Shown piece after piece: positions 8,089 to 16,463 of a stretch of DNA of 64,000 bases (positions are counted from its first letter, which is position 1; each line of letters starts with the position of its first letter). The notes beneath the pieces were generated by a model. The model saw only the letters and a list, made by a program, of their open reading frames with translations, was not told the origin of the DNA and searched no databases. Source of the DNA: Ga0077536 sp943370145 (GTDB taxonomy: Bacteria; Pseudomonadota; Gammaproteobacteria; Ga0077536); NCBI GenBank assembly GCA_943370145.1, contig CALRPY020000002.1:90110-154109 (forward strand), given 5' to 3'. Both the position numbers and the translations under genes were made by a program.

Positions 8089-8535
8089 GTGGAATCCGAC
8101 GCGCAGATGCCTTCGAATGACCGCCGCTGCGCGCCGGCACCCGTGTTCCACGCGCGCGAATCCGAATTGCGCGCGATCCTCGCCCACCTCGAGGCGAGTG
8201 CGCAGGGCCTCGATCTGCCGCGCGCGCTGTGCCTGCGCCTGTGCCTTGTCGTCGAGGAACTCTTCGTCAACACGGCACGTTACGGTGGCCGGGAGGATGC
8301 CGAGGCCTGGGTCGAGCTTGCCGTCGACGCCGATGGTGTCGAACTGCGCTACGTGGACACGGCGCTGCCCTTCAATCCGCTCGATGGCCTCGTCGTCGAC
8401 TCGCTGTCGCGGCCGGTGGAACTGCGGCCCATCGGCGGACTCGGGCGCATCCTCGTCAAGGAACTGAGTTCAGCGGCGCACTATGCGCGTGACGGTGGAC
8501 GCAACGTTCTCTGCCTGCGCTTCGAACGCGCCTGA
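8089..8535 (+). CDS. RsbW-like anti-sigma/serine kinase (HATPase)
   Basis: A 148-residue cytoplasmic GHKL ATPase of the RsbW/SpoIIAB type. In known partner-switching systems this protein phosphorylates a STAS-domain antagonist and sequesters a target. The N-box is LCLVVEELFVNTARYG, the G1 region is VDTALPFNPLD and the G2 region is GGLGRILVKEL. The start may be the GTG at 8089 or the ATG at 8107; neither has a clear ribosome site, and TATAAT at 8075 would make the GTG nearly leaderless. Its likely partners, a STAS protein and a SpoIIE phosphatase, lie downstream on the other strand. It is convergent with the phosphatase gene, 10 bp away. Confidence 0.85.
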   Translation: MESDAQMPSNDRRCAPAPVFHARESELRAILAHLEASAQGLDLPRALCLRLCLVVEELFVNTARYGGREDAEAWVELAVDADGVELRYVDTALPFNPLDGLVVDSLSRPVELRPIGGLGRILVKELSSAAHYARDGGRNVLCLRFERA

Positions 8536-8545
8536 TACGCCCCGC

Positions 8546-10651
8546 TCAACGCCGGGCGACGACCAGCACCGTCATGTCGTCGGTCTGCTCGGTGCTGCCG
8601 GCATGCATGCGCACCGCGTCGCCGATCGCGTCCGCGACGGCTTGCGCGTCCGTGCCTGACGGCAGGCCGTCCACGCAGGCGAGCAGTCGCTCCCTGCCGA
8701 ACATCGCGTCATCCGCCGCACGGGCATCGGTGATGCCGTCGGTGTAGACGCACAGCGCCTCGCCATGCCCGAGTTGCAGCGGCAGCGAGTCGTAGCGGAA
8801 GCCGTCGACGGTGCACAGCGGTGGTCCCCCCGCACCCGGTCCCGCGTGCACGCGTCCCGCGCTTATCCGCAGCGGGGCCTCGTGCCCGGCGTTCGCATAC
8901 AGCAGCGCGCCGCTGTCGAGATCGAGGCAGCCGGCGAACACGGTCACGAACAGGAGTTCCGGATTGTCCTGCGCGATGGCGTCGTTCGCTGCGGTCAGCG
9001 CAGCGCCCGGGTCGCCCCCCGCGCGCAGGGCCGCGCTCTTGATCAGGGCTTTCGCCAGCGCCATCAGGAGCGCACTGGGAAGTCCCTTGCCCGACACGTC
9101 GCCGACGAGGAAGAACAGGCGGCGCCCGCCGACGAAGAAGAAATCATAGAGATCGCCGCCGACCGTGCGGGCCGGTTCGCTGAAGGCGGCGAGATCGAGG
9201 CCCGGCACCCCGGCGAGCGACCCGGCGCGCGGCAGCATGCCGATCTGGATGCGGCGGGCGGTGTCGAGTTCGCCCTGCATGCGCTGCTGCACATCCCGGC
9301 TCGCGCCGAGCTGTGCGCGGAGCAGCCGGCGCTGTTGCTGGACCTCCGCCAGCGAGCCTCCCAGCACGCCGATCAGCACGAGGCCGACGCCGGCGAGCGG
9401 GTTCACCGCGTCGACCAGCACGTCCTGGTTGGCGAACAGGCCCAGCGCCGTGGCGACGAAGGCCATCGCCCCGAGCGCGACCAGGGCGAGCGTGCGGGCC
9501 GGTCCCAGCGCGGGCGCGCCGAGCACCGCCACGAGCGACAGCAGCGTCATCGCCGCGAATTCGACCCAGCGCGTCCACGTCGGCCGCGACAGCAGGCGTC
9601 CGGCGAGCGCGTTCTCGATCGCCTCCGCGTGCAGCGCGACACCTGGCATGCGGCCGACCGGGGTCGTGACGATGTCCTGCAGCCCGAGCGCCGTGTAGCC
9701 GATCAGCACGATGCGGCCCTCGACCAGGTCCGGGTCGTAGGCCCCGGCCAGGACGTCGGCCGCCGAGAGCGTCGGCCGCGCCGCCCACGCCGAGAAATGC
9801 AGCCACCAGTCGCCGTTCGCTTCAACCGGGATTTCGATGTCGGCGATCCCGATCCGCCGCACACCTTCACGCCCGGTCTCGACCGCGATGGCGCCGCCGG
9901 CCACGACCCGCAGCGTCTCGACCGCGAGGCCGGGCAGCAGCGTGCCCGCGCCGATGGCGGCAAGCGCCGGGACCCGCCGATGCACGCCGCGCTCCGGTTC
10001 GCTGTTCAACAAGGCCTGGCCGCGCGCCGCGCCCGCAATGACGGGCAGGCTCTGCAGCAGCGTGGGGTAGCGCCGGACGAATCGCGCCGGGTCCTCGCCG
10101 AAGGTGCGAAGGGTCGCAGCCGGCACCGTGCCGCGCGGGACGCCGGCCTCGTCCGGCACGCCGGCGACGCCCAGGATCACCGGCGACCCGCGGATTGCGG
10201 AAGCAAGCCGCCGATCGCTGTCCGGCAGGTGCCGTTCCAGCGGGCCGACCGCGGCCGGCGGCAGGGCGAGCTGCCTGACGATTTCGGTCGGCGCGAAGCG
10301 GTCCGGCTCGACGAACAGGGCGTCGATCGCGATGGCCGCCGGTGCGCCGACGATCAGGCGTTCGATCAGTTGCGCGAGCCGCGCCCGCGGCCAGGGCCAC
10401 TGGCCGATCTCGCGCAGGCTGCGCTCGTCGATCGCGACGATGACGACCGGGTCGCCGGTCCGTTTGCGCGGGAACGCCCGCTGGTAGGCGTCGAAGACCT
10501 CGCCGCGCAGCACCTGCTCGAACGGCAGGTCCAGCACCAGCAGCAGCACGCAGTTCAGCGCGATCAGCAGCAGGCCCAGCCGGCGCGCGAAGTGCGGCGC
10601 GGGGCGGGTGTGGGCGCGCCGCTCCGGCGTGGGCGCCGTGCCTGTGGTCAT
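8546..10651 (-). CDS. CHASE2-domain transmembrane SpoIIE phosphatase
   Basis: A 701-residue membrane receptor phosphatase. An N-terminal membrane segment (residues about 25-45) is followed by a large extracytoplasmic CHASE2 domain (about 50-340, including FDAYQRAFPR and VIVAIDERSLREIGQWPWPR), three membrane segments (about 360-440), a short coiled coil and a C-terminal PP2C/SpoIIE domain. The phosphatase metal motifs are intact: GGDLYDFFFV, GDVSGKGLPSALLMA, YTDGITDA and DDMTVLVV. It probably dephosphorylates the STAS protein encoded upstream in the same unit (STAS, metallo-beta-lactamase-fold protein, phosphatase), releasing whatever the RsbW-like kinase holds. The signal is unknown. Confidence 0.92.
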   Translation of the reverse strand: MTTGTAPTPERRAHTRPAPHFARRLGLLLIALNCVLLLVLDLPFEQVLRGEVFDAYQRAFPRKRTGDPVVIVAIDERSLREIGQWPWPRARLAQLIERLIVGAPAAIAIDALFVEPDRFAPTEIVRQLALPPAAVGPLERHLPDSDRRLASAIRGSPVILGVAGVPDEAGVPRGTVPAATLRTFGEDPARFVRRYPTLLQSLPVIAGAARGQALLNSEPERGVHRRVPALAAIGAGTLLPGLAVETLRVVAGGAIAVETGREGVRRIGIADIEIPVEANGDWWLHFSAWAARPTLSAADVLAGAYDPDLVEGRIVLIGYTALGLQDIVTTPVGRMPGVALHAEAIENALAGRLLSRPTWTRWVEFAAMTLLSLVAVLGAPALGPARTLALVALGAMAFVATALGLFANQDVLVDAVNPLAGVGLVLIGVLGGSLAEVQQQRRLLRAQLGASRDVQQRMQGELDTARRIQIGMLPRAGSLAGVPGLDLAAFSEPARTVGGDLYDFFFVGGRRLFFLVGDVSGKGLPSALLMALAKALIKSAALRAGGDPGAALTAANDAIAQDNPELLFVTVFAGCLDLDSGALLYANAGHEAPLRISAGRVHAGPGAGGPPLCTVDGFRYDSLPLQLGHGEALCVYTDGITDARAADDAMFGRERLLACVDGLPSGTDAQAVADAIGDAVRMHAGSTEQTDDMTVLVVARR

Positions 10652-10700
10652 GGGGCTGTCCTGCGCGTCATCGTGCGGTGCCGCCGCGACGCGCCGCTGG

Positions 10701-11684
10701 CTACAGTTCTACCTCGAGGCCGTCGTAGGCGGAGAACACGTCGAGCGGGGTGCCGCCGACGCGGGTGATTTCCTCGAAGCGGCGCGTCTCGGCTTCGATG
10801 GTGGCGATGCGCGCGTCGTCGTGGATAGGTTCGTGGTGGAAGAGGGCGAGGCGCTTCGCGTTCGCGAGCTGGCAGAGCTCGACGCCGACGACATTGCTGG
10901 AATGCCCCCAGTCCTCCTTGACCGAAATCGCGTCCGCAAAGGAGTACATCGCGTCGAAGGCGACCAGATCGGCGTCGCAGAAGAAGTCGACGAAGCCCTC
11001 CGTCACGTCGGGGTCGTCGAGCTTGTGCTCGGAGTCCGTCGAGTAGACGAACACCTTCCCGTTGCGCTCGAAGCGGTAACCGTAGGACTCCCCGGCGTGG
11101 ATCTGCAGCTTCGGCAGCACGCTGAGGCCGGCGATTTCCACCTGCTCGCCCGGGTTCAGCGGGACGAACTCGATGCGCGCGGCAAGTTGCGAGAAGTCGA
11201 CCGGAAAGCACGGCGCGCCGTGCTGGGCGCGAAAGGCCTCCGCGAGATTGCGATGGCAGCCGTAGATGCGGATCACGTTGCCCGGAATATAGGCTGGCGT
11301 GAACAGCGGGAAGCCCATGATGTGGTCCCAGTGCACGTGGGACATGAATACATGAAAGGTATTCGGCGTCGCCGCCCCGTGGTGGGCCAGCACCTTGCCG
11401 CCGAAGGGACGTGCACCCGAGCCGAGATCGCAGAGCACGTAATCGTGCGGGCCCGCGCCGGGAGGCGCGAGTTCGATCTCGACGCAGCTCGAGTGGCCGC
11501 CGAAGGTGCCTGCCACGTGGAACGGCAGGCCGGCGGCATAGGCACTGGCCTGTTCGAGGTTCGCGAAACGCCGGCCTGACGCGGCGAGCAGGGCCTGTGC
11601 GACCTTCGCCTGCACCTGCGGCGCGGTCAGCGCGATCGGCAGCGAACCCCGCGTTCCCCAGAAGCGGATCAGCATCTCGCTCAT
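10701..11684 (-). CDS. Metallo-beta-lactamase-fold hydrolase
   Basis: A 327-residue cytoplasmic MBL-fold protein. It has the metal motif HVHWDHIMG (HxHxDH), a GHSSCVEIE segment, LCDLGSGARPFG, further His/Asp positions (STDSEHK, AFDAMYS, WGHSSN) and a C-terminal FHHEPIHDD. It looks like the phosphodiesterase branch rather than a beta-lactamase, but the substrate is not evident. Its ATG overlaps the stop of the STAS gene (ATGA) and it precedes the CHASE2-SpoIIE gene by 49 bp, so it is co-transcribed with partner-switching components. It could be the output enzyme of that switch. Confidence 0.88.
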   Translation of the reverse strand: MSEMLIRFWGTRGSLPIALTAPQVQAKVAQALLAASGRRFANLEQASAYAAGLPFHVAGTFGGHSSCVEIELAPPGAGPHDYVLCDLGSGARPFGGKVLAHHGAATPNTFHVFMSHVHWDHIMGFPLFTPAYIPGNVIRIYGCHRNLAEAFRAQHGAPCFPVDFSQLAARIEFVPLNPGEQVEIAGLSVLPKLQIHAGESYGYRFERNGKVFVYSTDSEHKLDDPDVTEGFVDFFCDADLVAFDAMYSFADAISVKEDWGHSSNVVGVELCQLANAKRLALFHHEPIHDDARIATIEAETRRFEEITRVGGTPLDVFSAYDGLEVEL

Positions 11685-12061
11685 GGCGTGGCGGACAGCG
11701 CCCGCAGCCCCTCATCGACCGACGAGTGGATCGGGAACACGAGATTGAACCGGGATATTTCAAGCACTTCGGCGACCAGCGCCTGTGGCGCGGCGACCGC
11801 CACCCTGCCGCCACGCGGCTTCGCCTGCTTGGCCGCGAGCATCAGCACGCGCAGGCCCGAACTCGATATGTATTCGACGCCGGAGAGATCGAACAGCAAC
11901 GCGAGGCCACCGTTTTCGCACCGGGCGAGGTGGGGTTCGACCGCGGCGAGGAATTCGTCGGCATTGAGATGATCCACCCGCCCGGCAGGTCCCAGCACGA
12001 TCACGTCGCCTTGTCGACGCGGACGAAGGTCCATGGGCGGCTCGCTCGATTGCGAAATCAT
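11681..12061 (-). CDS. STAS-domain anti-sigma factor antagonist
   Basis: A STAS protein of 126 residues (117 if started at the ATG at 12034). It shows the RsbV/SpoIIAA layout: VIVLGPAGRVDHLNADEF, LLFDLSGVEYISSSGLRVLMLAAK, in which the Ser after YIS is the usual phosphorylation site, and VAVAAPQALVAEVLEISRF. In related systems the unphosphorylated form binds the RsbW-type kinase. Neither start codon has a strong ribosome site. It is first in a three-gene unit and overlaps the next gene by 4 nt. No sigma factor gene is next to it. Confidence 0.88.
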   Translation of the reverse strand: MISQSSEPPMDLRPRRQGDVIVLGPAGRVDHLNADEFLAAVEPHLARCENGGLALLFDLSGVEYISSSGLRVLMLAAKQAKPRGGRVAVAAPQALVAEVLEISRFNLVFPIHSSVDEGLRALSATP

Positions 12062-12147
12062 TGTCGTGCCGGGGATTCTAGGGTGCGGCGTGGGGGCGGG
12101 CAATCGTCCCGACGGCGGCAGCGGGCGCGGGGCCCACATCCCGGATT

Positions 12148-12172
12148 GCGGGCCGTCGTGCCGACGGCCCGC
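12148..12172 (-). terminator. Strong stem-loop after the oxidoreductase gene
   Basis: A perfect 11-bp GC-rich stem (12148-12158 with 12162-12172, loop tgc) begins 9 bp past the stop of the gene at 12181. It has no T-run, so it may act as a factor-dependent terminator or protect the 3' end. Confidence 0.5.
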
Positions 12173-12180
12173 TTACCGGA

Positions 12181-13896
12181 TCAGGCGTTGGCCCACCAGC
12201 GTTCGACGGCCTGGTTGACCTCGTGGGCGTGGAAGCGGGCCACCTGGTTGGTCGGCTCCAGCGCTTCCTCGTAGAAGAAGTCCGGCAGTTCGTCGTCCTC
12301 CTCGGTGAAGCCCGCCGCGAGGTTGAAGTCGCGCTCGTAACGCAGCGTCTCGCGGCCGAGGGTGTCGAAGAAGCTGTCCGGCAGTTCGGTGCCCAGCGCC
12401 GCGTTGATCGACTCGACGACCATCGGGATGTTCATGTTGGTCGTCGAGCGCCCGAACAGGCACAGGCCCAGCGAGTCGGCCGCGGCGCACAGGATCTGGG
12501 TGTCCATGCTGACCTTGACCAGTTCGTCGAGCGGCTTGCCGGCGCACTCGTATTTCGGCGCGTTGCCGGTGGTGTGGTCGGCGCCCTGCGCGGTCACCAT
12601 CATCGAGATGCCGGTGACCTCGATCACGCGCGGGTCGTAGGCGCTGATCGCCTGTTTCTTGATGCACGGCGTGCGATGCACCCCGTAGTGGGCGCCGACG
12701 CGTGCCGTGCCCTGCGCCCAGCGGCGGCCGTCTTCAGTGCCGACGCGCATCTCCGCCATCACCTTGTGCATGAAAGCGACGTCGCCGAAGGGCGCAAGGC
12801 CCGCGTCCATCAGCACGGCGATCATCGCCCCGGTCTCGATCGTGTCGATGCCGAGGTCGTTGGCCTCGAAGTTCAGGCGCGCGAGGTCATCCGGATCGCT
12901 GAGGCCGCAGTTGGTGCCGAGCAGGCCCAGCGTCTCGTACTCGACAGGCGAGGAAATCTCCTTGCCGTCCGCGTCGGCATAGACGTTGCTGCATTCGATC
13001 ATGCAGCCCGGCATGCAGGCGTGCGAGGTCTCGCCGCCGCGCTCGAGATTCTGCTGGCGGATGAATTCGCCGCCCATCTTCAGCACGCCGTTGACCGGGT
13101 CGACCTGGCGGCCGGACGTGAAGTTGTTGGTGGGCAGGCCGCCGATGCGATTCGTGTAGTCGGCCATGATCGCCGTGCCGTAGTCGCGGTAGACGTCGAT
13201 CGCGGGGTCGGCCTTCAGCAGCGCGCCGTACTGCTTCACGCCCTGCAGCACCTTCTTGCGGTCCTGGAAGGGCGGCAGCTTGTCCATGTCGCAGACGATC
13301 GCCTTGACCTTCTTGCTACCCATGACGGCGCCGACGGCGCCGCGCGCGGCGAGCCGGGACGGGCGCGCATCGGTGTCGCTGAAGGAAATGCCGGCGAGGT
13401 AACCCTGGTATTCCCCGACCGGGCCGCAGATCGCGAGGCTGACCTTCTTGCCGTATTTCTCGTGGAGTTTCGCCGCCGTCTCGAACGTGCCCTGGCCGAG
13501 GTACTCGGCGCCGGGCTCGAAGACGATCGTGCCGTCCTTGCGCATGTGGATGACGACCCAGTCGTTCGACGCACCATACAGCGTGAAGCCGGCGATCTGC
13601 AGGTGGCCCATCGCGAGCCCGAAGGAGCCCCCGGTGTTCGCTTCCTTGATGCCGCCCGTCAGCGGGCTCTTGCAACCAACGCTCGTGCGGTTCGCGTTCG
13701 ACCAGTTGCTGCCGGCGAAGGGGCCGGCCGAGAAAATCAGCGGATTTTCCGGCGACAGCGGGTCGACCTTCGCGGCGCCGAGCTCGAACAGCGTCCTGGC
13801 GATGAAGTAGCGGCCGGCCTTCGCGATCTGTTCGCCAGTGAAGGTTTCTTCGCGCACGGTGTGCTGCGTGACGTCGATGTGAAGGTATTTGCGCAT
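12181..13896 (-). CDS. Aldehyde:ferredoxin oxidoreductase family protein
   Basis: A 571-residue member of the tungsten/molybdenum bis-pterin AOR family, which oxidises aldehydes or carries out related low-potential reactions. The N-terminal domain has DPLSPENPLIFSAGPFAGS and CKSPLTGGIKEANTGGSFG. A CxxCxxxC iron-sulfur motif (ACMPGCMIECSNV, near residue 292) and a later Cys in SLGLCLFG would hold a [4Fe-4S] cluster. The ATG at 13896 begins MRKYLHIDV; an upstream in-frame region gives a low-complexity lead. The gene stands alone: no ferredoxin, iron-sulfur partner subunit or pterin gene is beside it. The exact substrate is unknown. Confidence 0.88.
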   Translation of the reverse strand: MRKYLHIDVTQHTVREETFTGEQIAKAGRYFIARTLFELGAAKVDPLSPENPLIFSAGPFAGSNWSNANRTSVGCKSPLTGGIKEANTGGSFGLAMGHLQIAGFTLYGASNDWVVIHMRKDGTIVFEPGAEYLGQGTFETAAKLHEKYGKKVSLAICGPVGEYQGYLAGISFSDTDARPSRLAARGAVGAVMGSKKVKAIVCDMDKLPPFQDRKKVLQGVKQYGALLKADPAIDVYRDYGTAIMADYTNRIGGLPTNNFTSGRQVDPVNGVLKMGGEFIRQQNLERGGETSHACMPGCMIECSNVYADADGKEISSPVEYETLGLLGTNCGLSDPDDLARLNFEANDLGIDTIETGAMIAVLMDAGLAPFGDVAFMHKVMAEMRVGTEDGRRWAQGTARVGAHYGVHRTPCIKKQAISAYDPRVIEVTGISMMVTAQGADHTTGNAPKYECAGKPLDELVKVSMDTQILCAAADSLGLCLFGRSTTNMNIPMVVESINAALGTELPDSFFDTLGRETLRYERDFNLAAGFTEEDDELPDFFYEEALEPTNQVARFHAHEVNQAVERWWANA

Positions 13897-14265
13897 GCGT
13901 GTTGGCCTCGTCGAAAGCTGCGTGGAAGCCGGTGACCGGACGGGACTGAGCCCGCGCGGTCCGCGCCGGCGCTGTCGTGCGCCCGGCGGCGTATCCGGAC
14001 TTCCGGATCTGGATTGATGTCTTCGGCCGCCGGCGACGCCGCCGGCGGGCACCTTCCTCGTTGACCGAGTCCGCCGCCCGTCACTGCAAGCCCATGAATA
14101 ACCTTGCAATGACGCGGAAGATACGGTGCCGAATGGGGCGATTGTAACCCGCTGGCAGCAAGTTCCCAGCAGTAAATGGAATGAAGATCGAGGAAATTTT
14201 CCAACGGTCAGGGTCGGCGCCTGGCTGACCTTTATTCAACCGGGGACCGCGCCTGCGGGTCGGTT
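13897..14265. other. Intergenic region upstream of the oxidoreductase gene
   Basis: About 370 bp without a convincing gene, between the oxidoreductase start and tRNA-Glu. It holds a self-complementary CCGCCGG-rich patch near 14028-14049 and the dyad at 14081-14112. No promoter with both hexamers was found. Confidence 0.6.
14081..14112. promoter_or_regulatory. Long inverted repeat, possible operator
   Basis: Arms TCACTGCAAG (14081-14090) and CTTGCAATGA (14103-14112) are complementary at 9 of 10 positions, separated by 12 bp. The dyad lies about 185 bp upstream of the oxidoreductase start. Its size suits a dimeric transcription factor; the regulator is unknown. Confidence 0.45.
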
Positions 14266-14341
14266 TGGTACTCCGTAGGGGAGTCGAACCCCTGTTCTCG
14301 CCGTGAGAGGGCGATGTCCTGGGCCACTAGACGAACGGAGC
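14266..14341 (-). tRNA. tRNA-Glu (anticodon CTC)
   Basis: The minus strand folds as a 76-nt tRNA with encoded CCA (14266-14268). The acceptor stem is GCTCCGT with ACGGAGT (first pair G-U), the D-region contains GTCTAGTGGCC, the anticodon stem-loop is TCGCC-CTCTCAC-GGCGA with anticodon CTC, and the T-arm is CAGGGGTTCGACTCCCCT. It is close to bacterial tRNA-Glu. Confidence 0.95.
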
Positions 14342-14613
14342 GTGGCGGCAAGGCGCGCAGTATACAAGCGGACAGCGCCAAAGGCAGCCATCATTTTCAC
14401 TGCGGACAAGCAAAGCATCCCGTGATCGGATTAAGATGCACGCGCGCCGCACGGCATGCGGGCCGTACGGCCCTGCGGCCCGTTTCCGGGCCCCGGTGCC
14501 GCGTCTTTGCCGTGCGCGCCAGCCGCGACGGCTACTCCGGATCCGGTCACGTCGTCGCGCTTCCGGGCGCGTCAGGCCGGCACCCCGTTTGGCGAGAGGA
14601 ATCATCCGCTTTG

Positions 14614-15966
14614 ATGGAAAGACCCGAACACTCAGGCAACGTGGTGCCGCTGCGGCCACAACCGCGCATCTACGCCCGCGACGAACACTCGATCTCCCGC
14701 AAGTTCATCTCCGACAGCGCCCTCAAGGTGCTCTACCGCCTCGACAAGGCCGGCTTCCAGGCCTTCCTCGTCGGCGGCAGCGTGCGTGACCTGCTGCTCG
14801 GCCGGGAGCCCAAGGATTTCGACATCGCGACGAACGCGCTGCCCGAGCAGGTGCGCGAACTGTTCCGCAACTGCCGGCTGATCGGCCGGCGCTTCCGCCT
14901 CGCCCACGTGCAGTTCGGCCGCGAGATCATCGAGGTCGCGACCTTCCGGGCCCAGCACGACGGCGACGCCGAGGGCGCCGCGACAAACGACGATGGGCGA
15001 ATCCTGCGCGACAACGTCTACGGCGAGATCGACGAGGACGTCTGGCGCCGCGATTTCACGGTCAACGCGCTCTACTACAACATCGCCGACTTCTCGATCG
15101 TCGACTACGTCGGCGGGGTGGAGGACCTGCGCGCGGGCCGGCTGCGGCTGATCGGCGACCCGGACGTCCGCTACCGCGAGGACCCGGTGCGGATGCTGCG
15201 CGCGGTTCGCTTCGCGACCAAGCTCGGCTTCATGCTCGACCGGGCGACGCTCGAGACCATCCCGCGCCTGCGCCACCTGCTCGAGGACATCGCCCCGGCC
15301 CGCCTGTTCGACGAGATGCTCAAGCTCTTCCAGGGCGGGGTCGGCCACCAGACCTTCGAGGCCCTGCGCCATCATGGCCTGTTCCACTGCCTGTTCCCGT
15401 TGACCGACGAGCACCTCGACGGGACGGACGGCGAGTTCGCGCAGCGCCTGATTGCCGCCGCGCTCGACAGCACCGACCGGCGCGTCGCCGAGGACAAGCC
15501 GATCACGCCGGCCTTCCTGCTCGCGGCGCTGCTGTGGCACGTGGTCGAGGACGAGGCGGAGGACCTCATCGCCGATGGCGTCACGCCGCACGATGCGTTG
15601 AACCTCGCCGCCGACACCATCATTTCGAAGCAGATTGCGCGCATGGCGATGCCGCGCCGCTTCACGAACGTCACCCGTGAAATCTGGGCGCTGCAGTCGC
15701 GGCTGGAGAAGCCGACGCCCAAGCGCGTCACGCGCGCGCTGGAGCATCCGCGTTTCCGTGCGGCTTACGATTTCCTGCTGCTGCGCGCCGAGGCCGGCGA
15801 TCCGGTCAGGGAGGATGCCGAATTCTGGACGTCGTTCCTCGCCGCCGAGGACGGCGCGCGCGACGCGCTGCTGCAGGAGCTCGGCACCCACGCTCCCGAG
15901 AGCAGCAGGCCGGCCGGCGCGAAGCGTCGCCGCCGCCGTCGCCGCCGGCCGCCCGCGGCGGAGTGA
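14614..15966 (+). CDS. pcnB: Poly(A) polymerase I
   Basis: Adds 3' poly(A) tails that promote RNA decay. The 450-residue product has the class II nucleotidyltransferase core near the N-terminus: FLVGGSVRDLLLG, then KDFDIATNA with the catalytic DxD, RRFRLAHVQFG, RRDFTVNALYYNI, and the EDPVRMLRAVRFA motif. The C-terminus is strongly basic (KRRRRRRRRPP), as in other PcnB proteins. The start may be the ATG at 14614 or the TTG at 14611; a GAGAGGA site lies 10-13 bases upstream. E. coli pcnB is known to use a rare start codon, so weak initiation may be normal. It overlaps folK by 4 nt (GTGA). Confidence 0.94.
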   Translation: MERPEHSGNVVPLRPQPRIYARDEHSISRKFISDSALKVLYRLDKAGFQAFLVGGSVRDLLLGREPKDFDIATNALPEQVRELFRNCRLIGRRFRLAHVQFGREIIEVATFRAQHDGDAEGAATNDDGRILRDNVYGEIDEDVWRRDFTVNALYYNIADFSIVDYVGGVEDLRAGRLRLIGDPDVRYREDPVRMLRAVRFATKLGFMLDRATLETIPRLRHLLEDIAPARLFDEMLKLFQGGVGHQTFEALRHHGLFHCLFPLTDEHLDGTDGEFAQRLIAAALDSTDRRVAEDKPITPAFLLAALLWHVVEDEAEDLIADGVTPHDALNLAADTIISKQIARMAMPRRFTNVTREIWALQSRLEKPTPKRVTRALEHPRFRAAYDFLLLRAEAGDPVREDAEFWTSFLAAEDGARDALLQELGTHAPESSRPAGAKRRRRRRRRPPAAE

Positions 15967-16463
15967 GCGTGGCGGGCGAGGGGCCGGTGACGGCCTACAT
16001 CGGCGTCGGGTCCAACCTCGACGATCCGCGCCGGCAGGTGGCGACGGCGCTCGTCGAACTCGGCGGGCTGCCCGCGACCCGCGTCATCCACCAATCCGCG
16101 CTGTATCGCACGCCGCCGATGGGGCCGCAGGACCAGCCTGACTACATCAACGCCGTCGTCGAACTCGAGACCGGCCTCGCGCCGCTGGCGCTGCTCGACG
16201 AACTGCAGCGGCTGGAAAACCTGCATCGCCGGGTCCGCGGCAGCGAACGCTGGGGGCCGCGCACGTTGGACCTGGACATCCTGCTGTACGGTGAACTGCG
16301 CCTTGACGAGGCCCGCCTGACGGTGCCGCACCCGGGCGTCGCGCAGCGCGCCTTCGTGCTCGTGCCCCTCGCCGAGATTGCGCCAGCCCTCACGATACCG
16401 GGCCTCGGCCCCGTGCGCCGGCTGTGCGAGGCGGTGGACCCAACCGGCATGGAAAGACTGTGA
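15963..16463 (+). CDS. folK: HPPK (2-amino-4-hydroxy-6-hydroxymethyldihydropteridine pyrophosphokinase)
   Basis: Transfers pyrophosphate from ATP to hydroxymethyldihydropterin in folate synthesis. The 166-residue protein has AYIGVGSNLDDP, the YRTPPMGPQDQPDYINAV region and the HPPK signature RWGPRTLDLDILLYG, followed by LTVPHPGVAQRAFVLVPLAEI. The start is a GTG overlapping the pcnB stop (GTGA), and its own stop overlaps the next gene's GTG in the same way. pcnB-folK is a common gammaproteobacterial pair. Confidence 0.95.
   Translation: MSVAGEGPVTAYIGVGSNLDDPRRQVATALVELGGLPATRVIHQSALYRTPPMGPQDQPDYINAVVELETGLAPLALLDELQRLENLHRRVRGSERWGPRTLDLDILLYGELRLDEARLTVPHPGVAQRAFVLVPLAEIAPALTIPGLGPVRRLCEAVDPTGMERL

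Noticed and set aside
8765..10768. 667-codon plus-strand open frame opposite the CHASE2-SpoIIE gene
   Set aside because: Antisense artefact; SpoIIE and CHASE2 motifs are all on the minus strand.
12223..13935. 570-codon plus-strand open frame opposite the AOR gene
   Set aside because: No family motifs; the minus strand carries a complete AOR with iron-sulfur motif.
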